Shown in pieces: positions 1-7,817 of a stretch of 46,824 nt of DNA. Within the stretch, counting starts at the first letter, position 1. Each line of letters starts with the position of its first letter. Source of the DNA: an uncultured Alistipes sp. (lineage in GTDB: Bacteria; Bacteroidota; Bacteroidia; Bacteroidales; Rikenellaceae); contig CALUKK010000140.1 of the NCBI GenBank assembly GCA_944321205.1, positions 1 to 46,824 of the forward strand, given 5' to 3'. Both the position numbers and the translations under genes were made by a program. The notes beneath the pieces were generated by a model. It did no database searches. It was given only the letters and a program-made list of their open reading frames with translations, and was not told where the DNA came from.

Positions 1-142
1 GACAGAATTCAACTGCTTCGACGGCGGTAGCGCCCGCCACCGCGGGGAGTCCCCTCTCCGTTCCGCCTCCGCCCGGCGCCGGGAAGCCGTTGCCGCGGCA
101 TCCGGATCTGCCGCCGCTGCGCAGCGACGGGCGGCTGCCGCT

Positions 143-541
143 CTATTCGGCCGTCAGCCGCTCCCGCCATGCGTCGGGAACGGGACGCGAGCACTGATTC
201 GGAAAGTCGAAGACGACCATCACCGAGCGGCTTTCGCTGCGCACCTCGTCGCCGACGAGCAGCTGCTGGTAGAGGGTGAGGCTCTTGTTGCCGACCCGCT
301 CGCAGGTGGTGGTGATGCGCACCGGATCGGTCATGCGCACCTGACCCATGTAGGAGGTCGAGGTCGAGACGGTGACGATGCGCAGATCGCCCAGCAGGGC
401 GCCGGCGCCGCCGAGCACCTGGTCGTAATACTCCATCTTGCCGACGTCGAAGTACATCTGCTGCGAGACGTTGTTCACGTGCTGGAAGGGATCGACGTCC
501 GAAAAGCGTTTCTGAATCGGTGTAACGAGGGTGCGTGCCAT
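143..541 (-). CDS. acyl-CoA thioesterase, 4HBT hotdog family
   Basis: 132 residues, the usual length for a single hotdog-fold thioesterase. Residues 13-24 (FSDVDPFQHVNN) carry the DxDxxxHVNN signature of the 4-hydroxybenzoyl-CoA thioesterase/YbgC/FadM group, whose Asp supports thioester hydrolysis. The family cleaves acyl- or aryl-CoA (sometimes acyl-ACP) in the cytoplasm; the substrate cannot be read from the sequence. No signal peptide or membrane segment is visible. The start lies one base after the stop of the YrdC-family gene, so it is the last visible gene of a three-gene minus-strand operon. Family call is firm, physiological role unknown. Confidence 0.88.
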   Translation of the reverse strand: MARTLVTPIQKRFSDVDPFQHVNNVSQQMYFDVGKMEYYDQVLGGAGALLGDLRIVTVSTSTSYMGQVRMTDPVRITTTCERVGNKSLTLYQQLLVGDEVRSESRSVMVVFDFPNQCSRPVPDAWRERLTAE

Positions 542-542
542 C

Positions 543-1139
543 TTACTCGCGGATGATCTTCACCTCGCCGCCCTCGCCGAACGCGATGATCGACGATGCC
601 TTGCGGGTAGGTTTTCCTTCGAAACGGGGATTGACGACGAAGTCCACGCCGTCGATGATCTCACGGGTGACGTCCTGCAGTCCGACGGCCGTCGGCTCTC
701 CGGAGATGTTGGCCGAGGTCGAGACCACGGGCCGCCCCAGGGCGCGCAGCATGCGCTGGCAGAATTCGTGGTCGGGGATCCTTACGCCGAGGGTCCCCTC
801 CTCGGGGATGAGGTTCGGGGCCAGCCCCGCGGCGCCGGGCAGGATGGCCGTCAGCGGCGTGGTGGCCATCTCCATCACCTCGAAGGCGATGCCGGGAGCG
901 CGGTTGACATAGCGCACGACCATGTCGGCCGAGGCGCACAGCACGAGCATCGACTTCTTGTTTTCGCTGCGTTTGAGCCGGCAGATGCGGTCGACGGCTT
1001 CGGCGTTCGTGGCGTCGCAGCCGATGCCCCAGACCGTATCGGTAGGGTAGAGGATGATGCCGCCGCGGCGCAGCACCTCCACGGCGCGTTCGACCTCCTC
1101 CTGCAGGGGGGCGTTCTTTTTTTCGCTGGTCTTCTGCAT
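543..1139 (-). CDS. YrdC/Sua5/YciO-family protein (L-threonylcarbamoyladenylate synthase type)
   Basis: 198 residues, the length of the single-domain YrdC/YciO form without the C-terminal Sua5 domain. Family motifs are clear: the N-terminal GGIILYPTDTVWGIGCD stretch, KRSENK in the nucleotide and bicarbonate pocket, and STSANISGEPT near residue 145. True family enzymes make threonylcarbamoyl-AMP from Thr, bicarbonate and ATP for t6A in tRNA; YciO paralogues share the fold but may do otherwise. I chose the ATG at 1139 because homology begins there and the 61 upstream in-frame residues are a shadow of the glyoxalase gene. It sits 7 bases after the glyoxalase stop and 1 base before the thioesterase. 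A second family member elsewhere in the genome cannot be excluded. Confidence 0.88.
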   Translation of the reverse strand: MQKTSEKKNAPLQEEVERAVEVLRRGGIILYPTDTVWGIGCDATNAEAVDRICRLKRSENKKSMLVLCASADMVVRYVNRAPGIAFEVMEMATTPLTAILPGAAGLAPNLIPEEGTLGVRIPDHEFCQRMLRALGRPVVSTSANISGEPTAVGLQDVTREIIDGVDFVVNPRFEGKPTRKASSIIAFGEGGEVKIIRE

Positions 1140-1146
1140 GTTCGTC

Positions 1147-1530
1147 CTATTTTTGGAGCGGAAGGATCTCGATCCAGTAGTCGTCGGGATCGTTGATGAA
1201 GTAGAGACCCATCTCGTGGTTCTCGAAGCACAGGCAGCCCATCGCGCGGTGGTACTCGCGTACGGCGTCGTAATCGCCCGCCACGCGCACGCAGAGATGG
1301 CTCTCGTTGTCGCCCAGCTCATAGGGTGTTGCGGCGTGGTCGCGCAGCCACGTCAGCTCGAGCTTGAACGACGACTCGCCGTCGCCGACGAAGACGATCT
1401 CGTACGATCCGTCGGCAGCCTTCTGGCGGCTGATCTCCTTGAGTCCAAGGGCCTTGTCGTAGAACTTCAGACTACGTTCGAGGTCGGTGACATTGACATT
1501 GAAATGGTCGAAACGGCTTTTGATCTCCAT
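1147..1530 (-). CDS. VOC-family glyoxalase I-like protein (lactoylglutathione lyase type)
   Basis: 127 residues with two beta-alpha-beta-beta-beta halves of the vicinal oxygen chelate fold. The four expected metal ligands are visible: His in FDHFNV near the N terminus, Glu in KLELTW, His in ESHLCV, and Glu in YWIEILP near the C terminus. The phrase LERSLKFYDKALGL is typical of glyoxalase I. The family converts hemithioacetals such as that of methylglyoxal; the thiol used in this organism is unknown. The ATG at 1530 is chosen because homology starts there; the in-frame extension to 1704 covers the probable promoter. First gene of the operon with the YrdC and thioesterase genes. Confidence 0.85.
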   Translation of the reverse strand: MEIKSRFDHFNVNVTDLERSLKFYDKALGLKEISRQKAADGSYEIVFVGDGESSFKLELTWLRDHAATPYELGDNESHLCVRVAGDYDAVREYHRAMGCLCFENHEMGLYFINDPDDYWIEILPLQK

Positions 1531-1628
1531 GGTATTTTCTTTTTTCGTGTGACAAAGTTTTGCCGCCGGGCGGCGGTCCGGATCCGCGTCTTGCCTCCGG
1601 TTCGGTCCCGGCGGGATGGTTTCCGCTG

Positions 1629-1636
1629 CAAAAATA
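1629..1636 (-). promoter_or_regulatory. -7 element (TATTTTTG) for the glyoxalase operon
   Basis: On the minus strand the eight bases read TATTTTTG, a match to the Bacteroidota TAnnTTTG -7 box, about 100 bases before the glyoxalase ATG. No clear TTTG lies 19-20 bases upstream, so this is a half-site call. Confidence 0.4.
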
Positions 1637-1721
1637 GACAATTCTCGGGAGAATCCCCGCCGCAGGCGTGGAATCGTATGGAATATTTTTTGCGGCACTT
1701 CCATTTTTTTTCTGAATTTTA

Positions 1722-1729
1722 TACCTTTG
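1722..1729 (+). promoter_or_regulatory. -7 element (TACCTTTG) for yebC
   Basis: TACCTTTG matches TAnnTTTG exactly and lies in an AT-rich stretch about 40 bases before the yebC ATG, giving a leader of roughly 35 bases. A TTTG occurs at 1689-1692 but at 29 bases spacing it is too far for the usual 19-20. Confidence 0.6.
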
Positions 1730-1770
1730 TACGCTGAAAGAAAAAATCCGAAAATAAAAATTCATCATTT

Positions 1771-2499
1771 ATGGGAAGAGCCTTTGAATACCGCAAAGCG
1801 CGGAAGTTGAAGCGTTGGGGGCACATGGCCCGCACCTTCACCAAACTGGGTAAGGAGATCGAAATCGCCGTGAAGGCCGCCGGAGCGGATCCTTCGGGCA
1901 ATACGCGTCTGCGTATTCTGATCCAGAACGCCAAGGAGGAGAACATGCCCAAGGAGAATATCGAGCGTGCGATCAAACGTGCCACGGAGAAGGATGCGGC
2001 CGACTACAAGGAGGTCATCTACGAGGGATACGGTCCTCACGGAATCGCCTTCCTGGTCGAGACGGCCACGGACAACACCAACCGTACGGTGGCCAACATC
2101 CGCATGCACTTCAACAAATGCGGCGGTACGCTGGGCAACAGCGGTTCGGTGGGCTTCCTCTTCGACCACAAGTGCGTCTTCAAGTTCAAGGCTCCGGGTG
2201 CCGATCCCGAGGAGCTGGAGCTGGAGATGATCGACCTGGGCGTGGACGAGTTCTACCCCGAGGAGGACGGCATCACGGTCTATGCCCCCTACGAGTCGTT
2301 CGGCGCCATCCAGAAGTGGCTCGATGACAAGGGATTCGAGATTGTCTCGGGAGAGTCGGTACGCATCCCGACCGACACGAAGGAGCTCGATGCCGAGGGG
2401 CGCGAATCGGTTGAGAAACTCGTCGAGCGCCTCGAGGAGGATGACGATGTGGTGAACGTCTACCACACGATGAAGGAACCCGAGGCCGAGGAGGAGTAG
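1771..2499 (+). CDS. yebC: YebC/PmpR-family protein
   Basis: 242 residues, full family length. The N terminus begins MGRAFEYRKARKLKRW and contains the strongly conserved GADPSGNTRLRILIQNAK and NMPKENIERAIKRA segments; the central GYGPHGIAFLVETATDNTNRTV and the GSVGFLF strand follow. YebC proteins were long listed as transcriptional regulators and are now also linked to relief of ribosome stalling; this sequence does not decide between the two. The C-terminal end is acidic (EPEAEEE). It is a single-gene plus-strand unit with its own -7 box at 1722-1729 and ends 26 bases from the stop of the convergent rubrerythrin-like gene, with only a short GC-rich dyad between them. Confidence 0.96.
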   Translation: MGRAFEYRKARKLKRWGHMARTFTKLGKEIEIAVKAAGADPSGNTRLRILIQNAKEENMPKENIERAIKRATEKDAADYKEVIYEGYGPHGIAFLVETATDNTNRTVANIRMHFNKCGGTLGNSGSVGFLFDHKCVFKFKAPGADPEELELEMIDLGVDEFYPEEDGITVYAPYESFGAIQKWLDDKGFEIVSGESVRIPTDTKELDAEGRESVEKLVERLEEDDDVVNVYHTMKEPEAEEE

Positions 2500-2525
2500 C
2501 CCCGGGCGGGGCCTCGCCGGCCCGA

Positions 2526-3245
2526 TCAGATGCCGGATACGGAGAGCGGAGAGGATTCCGAGGCTTCGTGTCCGGCTTTTTCGTCCCCGGATCCGACGGC
2601 GTTCTCCGGCCCGAACCGGATGAACTCCTCGCCCGAGGTCAGACAGTGCGGACAGTAGCGGTCCAGATGTTGTGATTCATAGAGATTCCCGCAAACGGGA
2701 CATACGGCAAACTCTTCAGCTCCGATGGCATTCAGATTCTCCAGCAGGATGATTTCACGCAGATCCGTCGCTGCGGCCCATATCTGCAGGCGGGCGGCAT
2801 AACGGTTCCCGCGACTCATCGCGCGCCGGATCTCGGCGTCGGTGTGCTTCCCGAAGCGGTGTCGTTCGACTCCGATGCAGCGTTCCAGGTTCCTCGATGT
2901 CGAACCGCCGTAAAGTGCGATCTCCTGCGGCGGAGCGTAATTCCCGCCCAATCGGCGGATGGCCGCGGCAAGATTCTCCTCCTGGAGGTGCTCGGAGCAG
3001 GCGATGGCCCGGAAAAGACGGGCGGCACCGATTCGATTCTCGGCGGCGGCGATGTCGGCAAAATGTTCGTATTGACGGGCCTTGAGGTGCTTGCGGCGTC
3101 CGCAGGCCTCCAGGTCGACGAGGATCTCGTGCCAGGTCGATCTTCCGTGTCTCGGCGGCAGGAAGGCCTTGCCGTCGTAGAGCCAGACGAGTACGCCGAC
3201 GGAGACGACGAATAACGACAGAATCAACAATAATCGCGGTTTCAT
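2526..3245 (-). CDS. membrane-anchored rubrerythrin-like protein, degenerate di-iron site
   Basis: 239 residues. An N-terminal membrane helix or uncleaved signal (about residues 4-23, LLLILSLFVVSVGVLVWL) is followed by an all-helical region resembling the ferritin-like domain of rubrerythrin (about 40-175) and a rubredoxin-like metal site CPVC...CPHC (Cys 182, 185, 198, 201). By eye, most di-iron ligands of true rubrerythrins are replaced: Lys or Arg where the first Glu sits, and Gln and Asn where His residues sit. It may therefore keep the fold and the Cys4 metal site without peroxidase chemistry. The ATG at 3245 is chosen because the hydrophobic segment follows at once; 39 upstream in-frame residues are not protein-like. 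A near-consensus TATCTTTTG lies about 20 bases upstream. Confidence 0.65.
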   Translation of the reverse strand: MKPRLLLILSLFVVSVGVLVWLYDGKAFLPPRHGRSTWHEILVDLEACGRRKHLKARQYEHFADIAAAENRIGAARLFRAIACSEHLQEENLAAAIRRLGGNYAPPQEIALYGGSTSRNLERCIGVERHRFGKHTDAEIRRAMSRGNRYAARLQIWAAATDLREIILLENLNAIGAEEFAVCPVCGNLYESQHLDRYCPHCLTSGEEFIRFGPENAVGSGDEKAGHEASESSPLSVSGI

Positions 3246-3343
3246 GGCTGCCTCTCTTCGTGGACAAAAGATACTCGTGCGGTGCATTTTCCGTGCCACA
3301 GGTGCGGATGCCGGGAGCGGGAATCGGATTTTTGACGTGCGGT

Positions 3344-3374
3344 TTTGGATTTCCCGGATCAATTTTTAACTTTG
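3344..3374 (+). promoter_or_regulatory. Bacteroidota promoter TTTG-N19-TAACTTTG
   Basis: TTTG at 3344-3347 and TAACTTTG at 3367-3374 are separated by exactly 19 bases, a full match to the Bacteroidota sigma-ABfr promoter. It precedes the lipoprotein ATG at 3408 by 33 bases and rules out the longer in-frame start at 3345. Confidence 0.8.
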
Positions 3375-3407
3375 CAAACCGCGCTGTTGCGAAAAAACTG
3401 GTTGTCT

Positions 3408-3890
3408 ATGCGATGGAATCTTGCACTGTGTGTCGTAGTGATGTGGGTTGTGGGGAGTGTCTCCTGCTCGAAGCGGAGCGGAGAGGATGCGGGTGGTTCC
3501 GAGCCTGTGGACCAGGGGTGGGAGCTGATCTCCTGGGACGGTGGTACGGCGATTGCCGGCCATGTCTTTTTGCAGTTGGTGGACAACCGCTTCACCCTTT
3601 ATCAGTCGGTCGGTGATCTGTCGACGGCCGGATACCTTTCGTATACCGGAACCTATACCCTTACGGAAAGTTCGGAGCAGGGAACGTTGCTCCGGGGAGT
3701 CTACGCCGACGGGAATCCCTGGAAACGTGTCTATGTGGTTGAAGCCTGGACGTCGTCGGAACTCCGCTTGCGGTCGCTCGACGAACAGATTGTCTCGGTC
3801 TATGCGTGGAGTGTGATCCCCGACTATGTGAAGTTGGACCCCGTCACGATCCGATCCCGGGGGCCGGGTCTTGAGGAGCCGTTTTTGTAA
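3408..3890 (+). CDS. putative lipoprotein with lipocalin-like domain
   Basis: 160 residues. Residues 1-20 form a lipoprotein signal peptide (MRWNLALCVVVMWVVGSVSC); the lipobox ends at Cys20. The mature part begins WELISWDGG and is rich in short beta strands with a YTGTYTL hairpin, resembling the small lipocalin-like proteins common in Bacteroidota; this domain call is tentative. The protein probably sits on the periplasmic or outer face of a membrane. Ligand unknown. The ATG at 3408 is fixed by the perfect promoter at 3344-3374. It is a single-gene unit followed by a rho-independent terminator. Confidence 0.7.
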   Translation: MRWNLALCVVVMWVVGSVSCSKRSGEDAGGSEPVDQGWELISWDGGTAIAGHVFLQLVDNRFTLYQSVGDLSTAGYLSYTGTYTLTESSEQGTLLRGVYADGNPWKRVYVVEAWTSSELRLRSLDEQIVSVYAWSVIPDYVKLDPVTIRSRGPGLEEPFL

Positions 3891-3919
3891 GAGCTGTTGA
3901 TTCTGAGTCCTTCCGATAA

Positions 3920-3951
3920 GCCTGTCCTCTTCCCGGGACGGGCCTTTTTTT
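3920..3951 (+). terminator. rho-independent terminator after the lipocalin-like gene
   Basis: GCCTGTCC pairs with GGACGGGC (8 bp including one G-T) around an 8-base loop, followed by a run of seven T. In the opposite direction there is no T run, so it serves the plus strand only. Confidence 0.75.
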
Positions 3952-3970
3952 GCCTTCTTCCGGAATCGGT

Positions 3971-5209
3971 TTAGAAAACGGCGCAGACCTCCAGTCCGAG
4001 CGTCAGCTTGTGCAGCGGTTTGTTCGAGGACCGGGAGATGGAGGGCGCCAGATCGTAATCCATGGCAAAACGTACACCCAGATTCTGTGTGGCCAGATAG
4101 GTGGTCGAGAGTCCGGTTCCGAGGGCAAGGCCATTGCGTGCCGGAAGATCCCCCAGATGCGTTTCACAACTTTTATAGAATTCGTATCCTCCGAGGAGCT
4201 TGCTTCCGACCTGCCACCGCAACGATATGGGATAGGAGAAGTAGGGACCGACATAGGCCGAGGCACATTCGAAATTGTCGTTTTGTGCGACGTTGTTCAC
4301 CTCCATCCGCAGATTGGAACAGGACAGACGTCCTCCCACTCCCCAATAGGGGGATGCGAACCACGCCCCCTGTACGCCGGTCGTGGGACCGGAATGGAAC
4401 TGCATGCGAAGCCCTTCGTAGGGGATATAGGTCCCCGGAACGGTTGTCATGCCGATTCCGAATCCCAGGAATGACGGATGGCGGTAGCGGTCATGGACCG
4501 AGAAGGTCTCGTAGACGTTCAATCCCCGCTCCTTGAAGATCAGATCGGCCAGAAAGTAGCCGAATTCGGTGGCCAGGACACCGATGCCGGCACCGACCAT
4601 GATGTCGCTCATCCAGTGTCGGTTGTTGAGCTGTCGCGTGACGCCGATAGCCGTGGCCACGGCATATCCGCCGATGCTGTACCAGGGGCTGCGGTGTCCG
4701 TACTCCTTGTGGAGCATCGTGGCGGTCATGAAGGCCGTGGCGGTGTGTCCCGAGGGGAAGGAGTTGCGGGTTGAACCGTCGGGGCGCATGACGCGGCAGG
4801 TATACTTGAGCGAGTTGACGGCAATGGCCATCAACCCGGCCGAGAAGGCGTCCGAAACCAGCATCCGGCCCCAGGAGCTGCGCCCCTTGACGCCACAGGC
4901 CTTCAGGGCCAGCATGGCTCCGGCCGGCGCATACTGGAGCCAGTCGTCGTAACTCTGGTGGAACGAAGGGGCGTATCCGTTTCTGAGGCGGCGGAAGTCC
5001 GCGTCATAGCTCTGCATGATGACCCCGCCGACGATCAGCGGCGTGCCGATGTAGAGCATCCGGTAGGCTTTCGTGGAGGTGTGGCGATCGATCCGTTTGC
5101 GGAATTCGCCGCCGGCACTCCAATCCACGCTGTCGCGCCGTTGGGCCCGGGCCTCGCTTCCGAAGAGCACCAGCACGAACAGCAGGGCTAGGGTCATCGT
5201 TTTGAACAT
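3971..5209 (-). CDS. PAP2-family phosphatase with C-terminal beta-rich (outer membrane-like) domain
   Basis: 412 residues. A signal peptide (residues 1-22, ending EARAQ) precedes an acid phosphatase/PAP2 domain (about 50-225). All three PAP2 motifs are present: K135 with R142-P143, SFPSGHT at 150-156, and the third motif with R192, H198 and D202. Residues 230-412 alternate aromatic and polar residues in short strands and end in a Phe, as outer-membrane barrels often do. The catalytic domain likely removes phosphate from a lipid phosphate such as undecaprenyl diphosphate, phosphatidylglycerophosphate or lipid A; which one is unknown. It is the last gene of the mreB operon, 19 bases after the P-type ATPase, which suggests an envelope role. 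Confidence 0.85.
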   Translation of the reverse strand: MFKTMTLALLFVLVLFGSEARAQRRDSVDWSAGGEFRKRIDRHTSTKAYRMLYIGTPLIVGGVIMQSYDADFRRLRNGYAPSFHQSYDDWLQYAPAGAMLALKACGVKGRSSWGRMLVSDAFSAGLMAIAVNSLKYTCRVMRPDGSTRNSFPSGHTATAFMTATMLHKEYGHRSPWYSIGGYAVATAIGVTRQLNNRHWMSDIMVGAGIGVLATEFGYFLADLIFKERGLNVYETFSVHDRYRHPSFLGFGIGMTTVPGTYIPYEGLRMQFHSGPTTGVQGAWFASPYWGVGGRLSCSNLRMEVNNVAQNDNFECASAYVGPYFSYPISLRWQVGSKLLGGYEFYKSCETHLGDLPARNGLALGTGLSTTYLATQNLGVRFAMDYDLAPSISRSSNKPLHKLTLGLEVCAVF

Positions 5210-5228
5210 CTTTTCGGATTTTTGGGGG

Positions 5229-7814
5229 TTATCTTCTGCTTGGACGGTGGCGCCGGATGGCCCGGACGGTCTCGCCGCCGAAGGCCAGCAGGGAGGTCAG
5301 CCCGATGATCTCGATCCACTCCTGCCACGAGAGCGGCACGGTACGGAAGACCTGTCCGCCGAACTCGACAATGAGCACCTGCCCGACGGCGATGGCGGCG
5401 AGGATCAGGAAGAATTCGCGACATCCCTTCAGATGGGTAAAGACCGAGTGGTGTGTTTCGAAGCCTTTGGCGTTGAACATGTTCCAGAATTGCAGGAAGA
5501 CGAACGTCGAGAAGAAGAGCGTCAACTGACACACCGACAGTCCGCCGTCGCGGAGCGTCCACCCGAAGAGCATGCCCAGCAGTACGACAACCATGATGCC
5601 GCCGCAGGTAAAGATCGTGCGGGCCATCGAAGGCGAGATGATGAATTCGTCGCGTGAGCGGGGTTTGTCCTGCATGACCTCGGCACTTGGCGGAAGCGAG
5701 GCCATGGCCATGGCGGCGAAGGTGTCCATGATGATGTTGACCCAGAGGATCTGCACCACGGTCAGCGGCATCTCGGTACCGAAGACGGCCCCGATGAAAC
5801 AGATCAGAATCGCGGCAAAGTTGATCGTCAGCTGGAAGAGTACGAAACGCTGGATGTTGCGGTAGAGCGAGCGTCCCCACATGACGGCCGTGGCGATCGA
5901 GGCAAAGGAGTCGTCCAGCAGGGTGATGTCCGAGGCGTCCTTGGCCACGGAGGTTCCCGAACCCATCGAGAGCCCGACATTGGCGAAATTCAGTGCCGGG
6001 GCGTCGTTTGTTCCGTCCCCCGTCACGGCGACGACCTCTCCGCGCTGTTGCAGCAGTTTGACGAGCCGCTGTTTGTCGAGCGGTCGGGCCCGCGACATGA
6101 TTTTCAACTCCTGGACGCGGTCGAGCAGCTCCTCGTCGCTCATGGCGGCGAACTCCGCACCGGTTATGCAGTTCCGTTCTCCGTCCGTCGCATCGTTCCA
6201 GAGTCCGATCTGGCGGGCGATCTCGCGTGCCGTGGCGGGGGTGTCGCCCGTGACGATCTTCACGGCGATGCCGGCCCGCAGACACTGTCCGACAGCCGCC
6301 GGAACATCCTCACGCACGGGGTCCGAGATGGCTGCCACGGCCGCGAAGTGCAATCCTCCGGCACGGACGGCCTCGGTGCAGTCCGACGCTTCGGTTTCGA
6401 TCCACGCCACGCCCAGTGTCCGCATGGCGCGGTTCTGGAAGGTTGTGAGTTGGGCGGAGACCTCTTCGTCGTGTCCGTCCGGCGCACACATCGCGCGCAC
6501 GATCTCCGGGGCTCCCTTGACACAGAGCAACCGGCGTCTCGTCAGGCCGCTTTCGATGATCGTGGCCATGTATTTGCGTTCGGTCGAGAAGGTCAGCCGG
6601 TCGACGATCTTCGCTCCGGCACGCAGCGTCTCGTAGTCGTTGCCGCCGCGACGCAGCCACTCGAGCAGCGCCCCTTCGGTCGGATTGCCGATGATCTTGC
6701 CCTCGGCGTCGAGGAAGGCCGTGGAGTTGAGCGCCACCACCTCGGCGAACTCCCGATCCGGGAGGGCGTCGTAGCGCACGAGCTCCTGGACGTGCATGCG
6801 GTTCTGGGTCAGCGTGCCGGTCTTGTCGGTGCAGATGACCGTCACGGCGCCCATCGTCTCGCAGGCGTGCATCTTGCGCACGAGGTTGTTGGTCTTGAGC
6901 ATCCGCCGCATGGACATGGCCAGCGAGAGGGTGATCGACATCGGAAGCCCCTCGGGTACGGCCATGACGATGATGGCCACCGAGACCATGAAGATGTTGA
7001 GCACGTGCTGCGAGATGGTGAGCCAGTCCTGCTGGAGCAGGTCGCCCACGAGGAAGGCCTTGGCCAGCATCACACAGAAGATCAGCCCCGAGAGGATGAT
7101 GCCCACGCGGCCGATCAGATGCGAGAGGCGGGTCAGCTGGCGGTCCAGCGGGGTCTGCTCGTCGCTCTGGACGGTCGACTGTTCGGTGACGCGCCCCGCT
7201 TCGGAATTGTCGCCCACGGCTGTCGTGACCATCACACCGTAGCCGTCGGCAACGGTTGTGCCGCGCATGGCGACGTTCGACGGATAGGTTGCTTCGGGGT
7301 CGAAGTGCGCCTCGTCGACCGTCTTGTCGACTTCGGGTTCCCCGGTGAGGGTCGACTCGTTGATCTTCAGCGAGACGGCCTCGACCAGTTCGCCGTCGGC
7401 CGGGACGGTCTCGCCGCCCTCGATGTAGACCACGTCGCCCACCACTACTTCCCGACGGGGTATTTCGCGGATCGTGCCGTTGCGCATCACCTTGACGGGA
7501 ATGTCGTCGTTGACCTGATTCAGCCGGCGGAATCGCCGCTGGGCGTCCCACTCGAACCAGAAACCCACGCACGTGGCCAGGATGATGGCGCAGATGATGC
7601 CGATCGATTCGGTGAAGTCCCGGTGAACGAATCCGATGGCCAGCGAGAGCACGGCGGCCAGCAGCAGGATCCGGATGATCGGATCCCGGAACTTTTCGAG
7701 CAGAAGTTTCCAGGCCGAATCGTCTTTCGGTGGGGTGATGATGTTGTTGCCGTGTTCCGCACGGCTCTTTTCGACCTCGGAGTCGGTCAGACCTTTGGGG
7801 TTGTAGTGTATCAT
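5229..7814 (-). CDS. calcium-transporting P-type ATPase (P2B, PMCA-like)
   Basis: 861 residues, full length for a P2 ATPase. An N-terminal cation-ATPase domain starts the protein. TGEP (157-160) belongs to the actuator domain; AVPEGLP (285-291) lies in TM4 with the ion-binding Glu. The phosphorylated Asp330 is in DKTGTLTQN, with KGAPE at 433-437 for nucleotide binding and GDGTNDAPA at 599-607 in the P domain; further C-terminal membrane helices follow. The AVPEGLP motif and lack of heavy-metal domains point to Ca2+ export, similar to plasma-membrane-type pumps. The start lies 3 bases after the rodA stop, so it is part of the mre/rodA transcript. Family sure; ion inferred. Confidence 0.93.
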   Translation of the reverse strand: MIHYNPKGLTDSEVEKSRAEHGNNIITPPKDDSAWKLLLEKFRDPIIRILLLAAVLSLAIGFVHRDFTESIGIICAIILATCVGFWFEWDAQRRFRRLNQVNDDIPVKVMRNGTIREIPRREVVVGDVVYIEGGETVPADGELVEAVSLKINESTLTGEPEVDKTVDEAHFDPEATYPSNVAMRGTTVADGYGVMVTTAVGDNSEAGRVTEQSTVQSDEQTPLDRQLTRLSHLIGRVGIILSGLIFCVMLAKAFLVGDLLQQDWLTISQHVLNIFMVSVAIIVMAVPEGLPMSITLSLAMSMRRMLKTNNLVRKMHACETMGAVTVICTDKTGTLTQNRMHVQELVRYDALPDREFAEVVALNSTAFLDAEGKIIGNPTEGALLEWLRRGGNDYETLRAGAKIVDRLTFSTERKYMATIIESGLTRRRLLCVKGAPEIVRAMCAPDGHDEEVSAQLTTFQNRAMRTLGVAWIETEASDCTEAVRAGGLHFAAVAAISDPVREDVPAAVGQCLRAGIAVKIVTGDTPATAREIARQIGLWNDATDGERNCITGAEFAAMSDEELLDRVQELKIMSRARPLDKQRLVKLLQQRGEVVAVTGDGTNDAPALNFANVGLSMGSGTSVAKDASDITLLDDSFASIATAVMWGRSLYRNIQRFVLFQLTINFAAILICFIGAVFGTEMPLTVVQILWVNIIMDTFAAMAMASLPPSAEVMQDKPRSRDEFIISPSMARTIFTCGGIMVVVLLGMLFGWTLRDGGLSVCQLTLFFSTFVFLQFWNMFNAKGFETHHSVFTHLKGCREFFLILAAIAVGQVLIVEFGGQVFRTVPLSWQEWIEIIGLTSLLAFGGETVRAIRRHRPSRR

Positions 7815-7817
7815 GTG

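Noticed and set aside
1-40. Possible start of a minus-strand gene (GTG at 40, then AGATAVEAVEF) running off the left end
   Set aside because: Only 13 codons are visible and nothing identifies them; no -7 box is seen. Cannot be supported from this window.
9-194. 61-codon minus-strand ORF at the left edge
   Set aside because: Arg/Gly-rich composition of a GC-rich shadow frame; it overlaps the end of the thioesterase gene and has no recognisable motif.
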